Assembly: GCA_947471745.1 (NCBI GenBank)
Contig: CANJKZ010000263.1
Coordinates: 2,312,501-2,376,500 of the forward strand
Direction of reading: 5' to 3'
DNA from: Closterium sp. Naga37s-1
Lineage: Eukaryota > Streptophyta > Zygnematophyceae > Desmidiales > Closteriaceae
DNA: 64,000 nt
A program made the position numbers and the translations under genes. Positions 11,501 through 23,500 of the stretch are shown here, piece after piece. Each line of letters begins with the position of its first letter. Position 1 is the stretch's first letter. The notes under the pieces are model-generated. The model was not told the DNA's origin and did not search any database. It saw nothing but the letters and a program-made list of their open reading frames with translations.

Positions 11501-14500
11501 ATAGCCTAATAGCCCAATAGCCCAACAGCCTAGTAGCCCAATAGCCTAATAGCCCAATAGCCTAATAGCCCAATAGCTTAATAGCCCAACAGCCTAATAG
11601 CCCAATAGTCTAATAGCCTAATAGCCCAATAGCCTAATAGCCCAATAGCTTAATAGCCCAACAGCCTAATAGCCCAATAGCCTAATAGCCTAATAGCCCA
11701 ATAGCATTATAGCCTAATAGCCCAATAGCCTAATAGCCTAATAGCTCAATAGCCTAATAGCCCAATTGCCTAATAGCCTAATAGCCCGATAGCCTAGTAG
11801 CCTAATAGCCCATTAGCTAGATAGCCCAACAGCCTAATAGCCCATTAGCTAGATAGCCCAACAGCCTAATAGCCCAATAGCCTAATAGCCCAATAGCCTA
11901 ATAGCCCAATAGCCTTATAGCCTAATAGCCTAATAGCCCAATAGCCCAATACCGTAATAGCCTAATAGGCCAATAGCCTATTAGCCCAATAAGCCAATAG
12001 CCCTAATAGCCCAATAGCCTATGAGCCCAATAGGCCAATAGCCCTAATAGCCCCATAGGGCAGCAGCCCTGGGGGAAGTGCTCTGGACCACGTCTGCTCG
12101 ATGCCAGCACGCTTCATCCCTCTCCGTGTCGCTTCTCATTTCTCCCCTCGTCCACCTCCTCATCATTCTCCCCCCTCAGGAGGTAGATCTGTTAGGTCTA
12201 GTGGTGGTGGATTGGGCGCTAGCAGCGAGCTACCCCGAGCTACTCAGTTTATTCAAGCACGCCCCATCCCTCCCCTTTCGTCCTTCTCCCCTTTCCCCTC
12301 TCTCCCCTATCGGCACTCTCCCCAACCCCAGGAGCACGTACCTAGCGAAGCTCCCCAAGGAGGTTGATCTGGTGGTGGTTGAGTGGGCGCTAGCAGCGAG
12401 CTACCCCGAGATAGCCAAGGACATGGACATTGTATTGCAGCGCCTGCTCAAGCTATCTCATTTGAATCGAACAAGACCCATCCTCCTCCCTATTTCAGGA
12501 GCACGTACCTGGCGAAGCTCCCGAAGGAGGTAGATCTGGTGGTGGTTGAGTGGGCGTTAGCAGCGAGCTACCCCGAGATAGCCAAGGACATGGACATTGT
12601 GCTGCAGCGCCTGCTCAAGCTCTGGCCCACACCGCCCGCCTTCCTCTTTGTGCATTTCTTCTTCTGGTGCCGGGGCAACCTCTGGTGCCGCACGTGGCTG
12701 GTAAGCACTGGGAAGGTTCATGCGGCAAATGGCAGGCAGGTAAGGTCTTTCGAGGCGCCTCAAAGGTCGCAAATGGCAGGTCAGTTCTCCCCTTCCTCTT
12801 TGTGCATTTCTTCTTCTGGTGCCGGGGCAACCTCTGGTGCCGCACGTGGCTGGTAAGCAAGCATTCCCCCGGTTGTACCGTGCTCTTTGTAGTACCAGCC
12901 ACTGAGTGCCATGCCATGGTCCTCCTTGTAACATCCCCTTGTGCATTTCTTCTTTTGGTGCCGGGGGAACCTCTGGTGCCGCACATGGCTGGTACGCAGC
13001 AAGTGTTCTGCCATGTTGTGCTGTCTCGTTTGAGTATTCTCAAGCCACCTGGTCCTCATAACAGAAGTAGTGTTTTGAGACGTCCCAAAACACTACTTCT
13101 TTCACGTCACGTGGCTATTCTCAAGCCACCTGGTCCTCATAACATCCTCTTTATGCACTTCTTCTTCTTCTGCTGCTGCCGTCACCCTAAAACCTAAACC
13201 CCATCAGACGGATCCCAAAACAGGCGTGGAGCTGCTGGAGGAAGGACCACAGCAGCCACTGACTCGTGATGACATCTCGTTGGCAGCATTGCATGCTCTC
13301 CTTATACTCTCTCCCTCTCCCATCCCCATCTCCCCCACTCTCTGTCCATCCTTGCCCCATCAGACGGATCCCAAGACAGGGGTGGAGCTGGTGGAGGAGG
13401 GACCACAGCAGCCGCTCACTCGGGCAGCATTGCATGTTTTGCTTATGCTCTCTTCCTCTCCCATCCCTGCCCCATTCTCTGTCCATCGTTGCCCCATCAG
13501 ACGGATCCCAAGACGGGAGTGGAGTTGGTGGAGGAGGGCCCTCAGCAGCCGTTGACGCGGGAGAACATCGGGGTGTTCTCGTTTGACTCGTTTGACCGCC
13601 GCGGCACCGGCCGAGTCACAGAGGACGACTTCCTGGTGCTCGCACGCTACTACGGCTTTCCAGCGATTTCCATGCGCAATGCATTTTGGAACCTCGCAAC
13701 ACAGCAGGTGGGTGGGCCTTTGCGTATTAGTCGACTCAGAAGGCACGGGCCGCATCACAAAGGGCGATTTCCTGGTGCTCGCACGCTACTACGGCTTTCC
13801 TGCTTTCTCCATGCGCAATGCGTTTTGGAACCTCGCAACCCTGCAGGTGGGTGTTCGTGTTTGCATATGAGTTGATTCAGAAGGCACGGGCCGAGTGACA
13901 GAGGACGACTTCCTGGTGCTCGCACGCTACTATGGCTTTCCTGCTTTCCTGCTTTCTCCATGCGCAATGCGTTTTGGAACCTTGCAGGCCAGCAGGTTGG
14001 TCCGTTGAGTTTATTCACAAGTCATCCGTGCTGAGGAGAATGGGGCAAGGGGCCCCACCATCGCCTCATTCGCATCACTCGCATTACAGTTTCCTCTCCT
14101 CGCGCTCCCCACGCGTGCCATGGGAGTCTGCATGAGGAGCAGCAGCAGCATCAACAACAACCAACCACGTCCAGATCAACGGCATCTATCCACTTAAAGC
14201 TCTAAGACGATTTTTGAGGCGCCTCACACCCACCACCACCCTTCAGGCACCACGGTTCGGCCTGCATGACCTGATCGCCATGGATGGCGTGGGGCTGCAG
14301 CAGCGCCTATCCACGTTCATCTCCATGTCCTGCCCGTCCAACCATTCTCTCCCTCCACTCACCAGGCGCCACACTTCGGCCTGCACGACCTGATAGCCAT
14401 GGATGACATGTGGCTGCATGAGAATGGGGCAAGGTGCCCCACCATCTCCTCCCACACCACCTGCCACCACCCATAACCACCACCCACCAGGCGCCACACT

Positions 14501-17500
14501 TCGGCCTGCACGACCTGATCGCCATGGACGACATGGGGCTGCACCCTGGGCTGCCCCTCGCGTGAACCATGGTAGGGAGATAGTTAATCTCTTGCCCATG
14601 TTCCCACCCACCAGGCGCCGCACTTCGGTCTACACGACCTGATAGCCATGGATAGGGATGAGCAAAGGGCGAACACGAACATGTTCGTGTTCGCCCCTTC
14701 TCGAACACCCCCTTTTGCCGAACCGAACACTGTTCGGTTCGGCGAACAGTTTAGGCAAAAACAGGTGTTCGCTGTTCGCATGTGGAGGCGTGTTCGGGCG
14801 AACCTCGAACACGTTCGTGTTCGACACGGGGCGTTCTGCAGCAGCGCCACGAACACGAACATGTTCGGGCGAACCTCGAACACGTTCGGGCGAACGATTT
14901 AAGCTGAAAAACAAAACCTGTTTGGTTCGCCTCGAACTTCGAGGCGAACCGAACAGGTGTTCGCCACCTTGCTCAAGCCTAGCCATGGACGACATGGGTC
15001 TGCATCCAGGGCTGCCCCTCGCTCGCACCATGTTAACCGGTTCCCCTTTGTTCCCACCACCCATCATCCCTGATAGAATTGGAGCTTAACTGATTGATTG
15101 ATCAAGAAGGCACTAGGCCTTAAGTACCTGCAAAGCTAGGGAAAAGATGGGATGGGAATCCTAGCAAATCTCCAATTGGTGAGTTGGCAGATTTGCAGGA
15201 TCACGAGGGAATCCCAACCAGATAGGGTTGGGATTACAAATCTACACCCAACCCGCAAATAACCTAAACCATATAAAATAGAGTACACAAAGTGTTGACA
15301 GCCTATTTCTAACACACCCCCTAGGCTGTAACACATCAGCCACAGGGAGGCCCAACACCCATGGCCGAGAGGAGGCGGTAATGGTCGTGGCGAACAAGTG
15401 ACTTGGTGAACAAGTCAGCAAGGTTGCAGTCGGAGGCAATGTGGTCAGCCTTCAGCTGCTCGCGCTGCACGAGCTCACGAAGAAAGTAATGGCGGACCTC
15501 AATGTGCTTGGTGCGGCTGTGGAAGACTGGGTCATTGGTGAGATGAATGGTGCTCTCGTTGTCACACCAAAGCGTGGGGGTTGGTTGAGGATACCCGAGT
15601 TCGGCCAGCAAGAAGGAGAGCCAACGGGCCTCCTGGGCAGCCATGGTCCCGGCATACAGCTCTGCCTCACATGTAGACAGTGAGACGGAGGACGAACGAG
15701 TGGCGCGCCAACTCACAACCCCGCTGCCAAGGGTAAAGCAATACCCCTGAGAAGAGCGCCGATCACTCTGGTCATCAGCGTAGGAGGAGTCACTGTATCC
15801 CTCAAGACGAACAGGGGAAGAGCCGCCAAGAGTGAGTACATAGTCCTGTGTGCCTTTGAGATAGCGAAGGACTCGCTTGGCGGCAGACCAGTGGTGACGA
15901 GTATAGCGACCAGGTGCAACGTAGCGAGACAGTACACTGACTGGATAGGCCAAGTCTGGCCGAGCGCACATCATCGCGTACATGAGGGATCCAACGAGCT
16001 CGGGGTAGGGCTCGTCACAGGGCTCAGGTGAGGGAACAGAGGGCGCAGTGAGCTGGTGCTGCAGAGAGAGTGGGGTAGGCATTGATGTTGCGTCCTGCAT
16101 CTTGAACCGCGTCAGGACGTTGTTGATGTAAAACTTCTGTGAGAGGGTGATGGTGCGGGCCGTGCGATCACGTGTGATTTCCATGCCCAAATAGTTCGTC
16201 AGCTTCCCAAGATCCTTCATGGCCAACTTCTCACCAAGTGCGGTTTTGACTGCAGCCAACTCGGCCTGATCCTTGGTGACAAGGATCATGTCGTCGACAT
16301 AAACTAGGATGAAAAAGCGGGATGGGGTTGCTCGGATGAAGAGGCTGGGGTCAGAGGTGGAGGGGTGAAAGTCGAGAGACCCTAAGGTGCTCTTGAGCTT
16401 GTTGTGCCATTCCCGGGGTGCTTGCTTGAGGCCATACACTGGCCGATTCAGCTTCCATACAGTGTCTGGTGGAAATGGGGCTGGAAATCCTTCGGGCCGC
16501 TCCATATAGATGTCTTCTCGAAGGACCCCTTGAAGAAACGCAGAAGACACATCCATGCTCTCAACCTCCATGTCATCTCGAGCGGCAACATCGAGAAGGG
16601 TGCGTAGTGTGGGAGGTTTGGCGGTGGGAGAGAAAGTTGCAAAGAAGTCAAGTCCTTCCTTTTGGGTAAATCCCTTGGCACAGTACCGGGCTTTGAAGAC
16701 ATGAAATTCGCTTGGAAGTTGTTTCACCCGAAAAACCCATTTGCCCTTCACGATGTTGACGCCAGAGGGAGGAGAGACATCTTTAAAAGTTCCTGTGTGA
16801 ATGAAGGCCTCACATTCCGCGACAATGGCCCCTAGCCACTGGGCGGCGTGAGGACCTGAAATTGCTTCAGCATAAGTGAGAGGTGTGGGGATGGAGGGGT
16901 TGTCCGAGAAGTTGAGGGTGGGAGAGTCTGCTATATCCGGAAAGAGGGAGCAGAGCGCATGTATGGCTGAGTCGATGTCAATCAACTCCTCATGTCTGTC
17001 CTCAAGAAGGGAGGGCATGAGGGAATAATCACCCCCGACAGGAGGAGGATTGAGAGAGACACGAATGGAAAGGGAGAGAGGCTGGAGAGCTTTGTTGGAG
17101 CGAGTGCGACCAGCGATGGGTGAGGGAGGCGGAGCTGGAGGAGGAGTAGCGGTAGGGGAAGTGGGAGTGGGGTCAAGATCAGGAGCGGGAGCAGGATCAG
17201 GAGCAGGAGCAGCAGTAGGAGGACGGCATTGGTAGGTGATGAGAGGAATGGGCTCTGTGGGAGGAGTGGGAGCAAGAGCGGAAGGAGAGGAAAGAGGAGG
17301 AGATGGGGGAGGAGGGGCGGAGGAGGGAAGGAGCGGGGGAGACTGCGTGATACTGGAGGGGGAGGCGGGTGATGGGGGGTCGGAGATGGTGGAGGGAGCG
17401 GGAAGAGGAGGAGAGGGAGTGGCGGTAGGAGAAAGACTGTCAAAGTCAGCCCAAGTGAGAGAAGGAGGCGGAGAAGGGGAAGCCCTGGAGGAGGGGTAGA

Positions 17501-20500
17501 ATGGGTGGGATTCATCGAAGAAAACATCTCGGCTGCGATAGAGTTTGTTGGTGGTAGGATGGAAGAAGAGGTAGTCTGGCGAGTCTGAGTTATGCCCGAG
17601 GTACACGCACGTGATTGTTTTGGGAGCAAGTTTGCCGCCAGCTGCACGACGGGCTTGGGAGTTGAGGAGGACATAGGAAGTGCACCCCCATACACGAAGA
17701 GAGCGGACGGACGGCTTTTGACCCGTCCACAGCTCTACGGGGGTGGTGTGGGTGTGGTGAGGATGAGGATGGAGATTGTGGAGGGCGGCAGCATGGAGCA
17801 TGGCGTATCCTCAAAGAGATGGAGGGCGGAATCATGAGTGAGGAGGCAGCGAGCAATCTGCACCAAGATGCGGTTTCGGCTTTCAGCAACACCGTTCTGT
17901 TGAGGACTGTCTGGGAGAGTGAAGGTCTGACGAATACCCTCAGTAGAGCAGAAAGCTTTGAGAGCGTTGTTGCGGAATTCACCGCCACCGTCAGAATGAA
18001 GAAACTTGATTTTGGTTTTGAAGTGTGAATGAGCCTGCCGGGCCCATTCCATGATGATGGCTGGGGCCTCAGATTTGGCGGTGAGAAGGTGGACGGACAC
18101 ATAGCGGGAATAGTCATCAATGATGACAAGGAAGTAGAAGTGGCCGCCACGGGAACGAACAGGAGCTGGACCCCAAAGGTCCATGTGCACGCGATCGAGA
18201 GGTGCGGTGGAGATGGACTCGGTGGGAGGATGGGGCTGTTCACGAAGCTTTCTCTGTGCGCAGTCAAGGCAAGGCGGCCCTAGGTTGGAGGTAGGAGAGG
18301 GAAGTGAGGCTGGAAAGCCGTGGAGGAGCTGTTTTGTGGCAAGGTCTAAAAGCGCGCGGAAGTTGATGTGGCCGAGGCGGTGATGGAAGAGCATGGTTTT
18401 GTCGGAAAGGAGACGGCAGTGACAGGTGGAGGAGTCTGAGGAAGGGAGCGGAAGGTGGGTGAGCGAGCACGTTTGAATGGGAGGTACAACGAGCGTGTAG
18501 AGTTTGTTGGAGTTGAGGGAGAAGCGGGCTAGATGAATGCCGGTTTTGGCGTCAAAGAGGTCACAGTAGTCGACATCATTGGGGAAGATGGTGATCACTC
18601 CTGCATGTTGGATTTCACGCTGTGCAAGGAGGTTATAGTGGAGGGTTGGGGCACAGATGCCAGCGACTGTGCCGGATGGGAAGGCTGGACAGAGAACTGT
18701 GGAGGTCCCATGGCATTGGATGGAGAAGCTAGAATCGGCTCCAAGGAGAGGGGTGGGAGCCTGGTAGGGAATGAAAACGGTTTGGTCTTTGAGCACTGTG
18801 TGGGTGGCACCACTGTCTAGTACGAACTCGATCCCCTGTGTGGTTGAAACACCGATGTACTGCGACTCCTTCTCATTAATAATGCCAGCACCAGAGAACA
18901 ACAGATTAAGGCGAACATCAGATGGAGTGCTAGCAAATGCCTGGGCAGGTTCCTCCACTGCCTCGACCTGGTTCACGCGACGGGGTGGTGCCCAGTTGGG
19001 AAGGCGCTTGTCCTTGGAGACACCATGGACGTCATACCACTCGTCATCTCGCTTCTTGAAGCAAGTGGCCTCAGGGTGGTTGGTGCCGTTGCATTTCTGC
19101 CCCGCGCGTGGACCCTTCCTAATGATGTAGGGGCATGGGGGAAAGGAGTTGCGCCTCTGGCCCTGCTGAGAGCGAAATGGGATACCAGGGGAGTAGCGCA
19201 CAGCATTGACGGATGCTTGGGCGGCAAGGTCCTTTTCAGCAGAGAGAAGGGCCGATGCGACTTTCTCGAAGGTGAGTTCCTTGGTGGGGAGCTGCTTGAG
19301 CATGGAACTGGTAACGTTGTACGCCGGGGTAAGTCCTACGAGAAGCCCAGCTGCAGGTGCCTGTTCGGGGAAGGTGATCCCAATCTCCTTGAGCTCCTCA
19401 TGGATGTTGCGGATTTCAGAAACGTAGTCCGCCATGCCCGGGCATTCCTCAAGACGGATTTGGAACATGCGAGGAATGAGGATTGCTACTCCCACTGCAG
19501 TTTTGTCATGAAAGCGGTCCTGGAGGTACTTCCATATGTCATGCGCGGAGCGAAAGGTGCGGTAAGACTTGACAAGCTCAACCGGAGTGGTGGTGATGAA
19601 GACCTTAATCACTGCTGCATCCGCCTGCTCCCACACACTGAAGTCGATCTCATACTGGGTGGTCTTAGCCTCAAATGCTGTCTTGGCTGCGGCAGTGGCT
19701 CCTTCGCCAAGAGGATCGGGAGGGAGAGGCATCTTTCCCTTGCCACGGTTGAGGAGGATCTCCTTGAGGCAAATCCCCTTAAGCTCCGTGCTAAGGAGGT
19801 GCTTCTCCACTCCATAGCACCACTCCCCGAAGTTGGTGCTCGTGCCGTTGGGAGCAAGGTTGAGGATGATGAGGTTTCCGACGAGGGTGGAAGTTGAAGT
19901 CGCCATTTCGCGCGAAGTGCAGCGTTAAAGTCTCCGATACGTAGCGGAGCGGAGTTCGGGTGACTTTAGCGGCTGCGCGCAGCGCGGCGATTTTTGAAAT
20001 GAAGGAAGTCCGAAACACGATTTCGGCAAAGAAAAGCCCGGATTTTGATCTGCTGCTCTGCTTCGCCGATGCCCCATGATCTGTTTCGCCGCTGCCCCTT
20101 TTCCGCTTCTCTGCTGCGCCGTTGACCTGTTCTGCTGCGCCGCTGACCTGTTCTGCTGCGCCGCTGACCTGTTCTGCTGCGCCGCTGGACCTGTTCCGCT
20201 GCGCCGCTGAACCTGTTCCGCTGCGCCGCTGGACCTGTTCCGCTGCGCCGCTGGACCTGTTCTGCTGCGCCGCTGGACCTGTTCCGCTGCGCCGCTGGAC
20301 CTGTTCCGCTGCGCCGCTGAACCTGTTCCGCTGCGCCGCTGGACCTGTTCCGCTGCGCCGCTGGACCTGTTCCGCTGCGCCGCTGGACCTGTTCTGCTGC
20401 GCCGCTGGACCTGTTCCGCTGCGCCGCTGGACTTGTTCTGCTGCTCGAAGTTAAGGAATTCGAAATAAAAACGTGATATTCGAGAAACGAGAAAATCGTC

Positions 20501-23500
20501 ATGGTAGAAGAATAATCCGGAACCTTACTTGAGAGAAATTGATGGCGGAAAATGTCGCCTTTGAAATCGGGAGGCGTAAAGGCAGAATTGCGAATGCGCT
20601 CTTGACCGGCGCGAAGAAAACAAGGTTGAAAAACGCTTAAGCGAAGAAGCCGGAGATCGAAGGAGAAAGAGCCGAAAGGAAAAGAACCATCGCGACGCCA
20701 AGGATCGGATTCCGCGTGAGCGGAGTTTACTAGCTCGATACCATGATAGAATTGGAGCTTAACTGATTGATTGATCAAGAAGGCACTAGGCCTTAAGTAC
20801 AAACAAGGTTGGGTTGAGCAAAGCTAGGGAAAGGATGGGATGGGAATCCTAGCAAGTCTCCAATTGGTGAGTTGGCAGATTTGCAGGATTACGAGGGAAT
20901 CCCAACCAGATAGGGTTGGGATTACAAATCTACACCCAACCCGCAAATAACCTAAACCATATAAAATAGAGTACACAAAGTGTTGACAGCCTATTTCTAA
21001 CAATCCCCACCAGGCACCGCACTACGGCCTGCACGACCTGATAGCCATGGACGACATGGGGCTGCACGTGGAAGGTGCAGGGGCAACACCCCACCCACTA
21101 TCTCCCACACCACCCACCGCCACCATACATCACCCACTAGGCGCCCAACTACGGCCTGCACGACCTCATAGTCATGGATGACATGGGGCTGCACCCTGGG
21201 CTGCCTTGCCTGAACCACTTTAGAGAGGCAGGTCGGGGTGCACATCACACTCCCAACCACGTCAACCTGTTGCCGTTGCTCCCACCACCACCCACCAGGC
21301 GCCCCAATTCGGCTTGCACGACCTGATAGCCATGGACGACATGGGGCTGCATCCGGGCCTGCCGCTCGCTCGCACACGATACGCCGACGTGCTCATCAAC
21401 TTCTTCCGCACCGCCATTCAAGGTACTACTTATGCCCTCCCGTGCCCTCCCGTGCCCTCCCGTGCCCTCCCGTGCCCCCTCGTGTGCTGTGCTCCTCTCT
21501 TCGTGTGAGGCGGCACGCGGAACGCCGACGTGCTCATCAACTTCTTCCGCACCGCCATCCAAGGTAATACACTTATGTCATGCCATGCCATGCCATGCCA
21601 TGCCATGTCATGCCATGCCAGTCATGCCATACCCTCCTCATGTGCTTATCAACTTCTTCCGCACCGCCATCCAAGGTACCCTTTCGGTTTGTGAGGCCCC
21701 TCAATAATTGTAAGAACCCCCGCACGCCATTCAAGTTACCACCAGGATTCTTTCACCACCAGAGGGCAGCCATGAAAGCATTAATGCCCAACTCTGAACA
21801 GCAGGGCGACTCCAGAGTCAACTCTGAGCAGCAGGGCGACTCCAGAGTCAACTCTGAATAGCAGGGCGACTCCAGAGTCAACTCTGAACAGCAGGGCGAC
21901 TCCAGAGTCAACTCTGAACAGCAGGGCGACTCCAGAGTCAACTCTGAACAGCAGGGCGACTCCAGAGTCAACTCTGAACCATTCCTCATACCTCTTCTCC
22001 CTCCTCCTCATCCTCTCTCCTCCATCTGCACCGTCCCCCCAGACCAGGCTTCTTTGACCGCCAAGGGGCAGCCGTGAAAGCCTCGATGGCGGAGAGAGCA
22101 GCAGAGCTGGTGCTCCTCAAGGTGCCTCCGCGGCTCTCTCCTCCCCTCCCTCCACCCCTCTCTCCCCTCCCTCCTTCCCTCCTGCTCCATCCTCATATGC
22201 CAGGCTTCTTTGACCGCCAGAGGGCAGCCATGAAAGCGTCCATGGAGGAGAGAGCAGCGGAGTTGGAGCTGCTCAAGGTGCCGCCGCCGCTCTTCGCACG
22301 CTGGTTCCCGGGGGAGTTTGGAGGGCAGGGCGAGCAGGTGCGTGACTGCACCAATTGCAGCGGCTGTTGCTTTGAGAAACTAGTCTACGGTTTCTTTCTT
22401 GCATGTGAGCTTTCAGTTTCCGTGCCGTGGAAAGGTGGCGCTGTGCTACTCGTTCGAGCTGCTGGCAGCGACTCTGCCTCCTGTGCAGGTGTCCCCCTTT
22501 TGTGAAGTAGCATGTTCTAACGGTGGGAACTGGTCGGGTGTGGTGTGGTGTGGTGTGAGCAGGTGGCGCTGTGCTACTCGTACGAGCTGCTGGAGGCGAC
22601 GGTGCCGCCTGTGCGGGCAGTGAGTGGATTCAACTTCACGAAAGACCCCGACTCCAAGATCCCCAAGCCGGGTTTCGCCACGTGGCAAGCAGGTGAAAAG
22701 AAGTGCATGCACATGGTTGTGAGCATGTGTGCATGGCAGCAGTGAAGGGCTGTGGTGGTGAGAAGCAGTGAGAGGGTTCAACTCCACCAAGGACCCCGAC
22801 TCCACCCGAGCCGGGCTTTGCTACCTGGCAAGCAGGTGAGGGCAAGGACGTGCATGGGCATGTGCACGCGCCATGTGCTTGAGTGTGTGTTGCAAGCATG
22901 TTTCTGGGCGTTTTTGCTTGCGGAGCGGGACGAGTGTTTTTGTGTAGACTGTCCTCTTGTCTCCTCACTCCCACTGCTCCCCTCCCTCGCTCACCTTCCC
23001 TTCACTCTCTCCTTCCAGGAAGCTTCGCGGAGTTCATATTTGACACGTCAGCACAGAACAAGCCGGCCCTCCAGCTGGACAACCCCTCCACCGCCCAGGC
23101 CCAGCTGGAGATCCGGTACCTCGTCAGGTTTTGAGACATCTCCGAATTTTGAGACGTCTCAGACTTTTGAGACGTCGCAAAACTAGTCAGCCGCACAGGC
23201 CCAGATGGAGATGTGATACCCCTCAACTGGTCGGCTGGACAATCCCTCAACTTTAGCACGTGTCTCCTCACTCCCTCGTATTTCGCTTCTCTCCCCTTCC
23301 AGGAAGCTTCGCGGAGTTTATCTTTGACATGTCAGCACAGAACAAGCCCGCCCTCCAGCTGGACAACCCGTCAACCGCACAGGCCCAGCTGGAGATCCGG
23401 TACCTGGTCAGCTACGAGCGAATGGGAGTGGGACACGTGGCGTGCGTGGAGGGGTGCGAGTGCGAGGGCGGGGATATAGACGCCACCATCTCGCAGCAGT

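Larger units (their letters stand above)
15071..21002 (-). mobile_element. Ty1/copia LTR retrotransposon, nearly intact
   Basis: LTRs 15071-15314 and 20744-21002 begin TGATAG and end CTAACA. They differ by a few substitutions plus one short indel, so the insertion is fairly recent. The 5-bp target duplication ATCCC lies at 15066-15070 and 21003-21007. On the minus strand a primer-binding site TGGTATCGAGC (initiator-Met type) follows the 5' LTR (about 20743-20733), and a polypurine tract (ctagggggtg) precedes the 3' LTR at about 15315-15324. Gag-pol lies between. It is inserted between truncated copies of SGNH exon 7, antisense to that gene. Confidence 0.97.
14230..21298 (+). pseudogene. Seven truncated 5' copies of SGNH exon 7
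   Basis: Copies begin at about 14247, 14365, 14488, 14612 (continuing after the MITE at 14982), 21013 and 21140, most after an acceptor (caccag or ttcag) and reading AxxFGLHDLIAMD. A further fragment at 14982-15040 reads AMDDMGLHPGLPLART. All stop before or within LPLAR. Only the copy at 21299-21422 continues into YADVLINFFRTAIQ and a donor. The copia element and the MITE are both inserted inside this ladder. Confidence 0.85.

Noticed and set aside
7762..12055. Telomere or interstitial telomeric repeat
   Set aside because: Some variants contain CCCTAA, but the unit is the octamer AATAGCCY, not the plant TTTAGGG heptamer.
19025..19897. 290-codon plus-strand open frame
   Set aside because: It is the antisense shadow of copia gag, which has clear domain matches on the minus strand.
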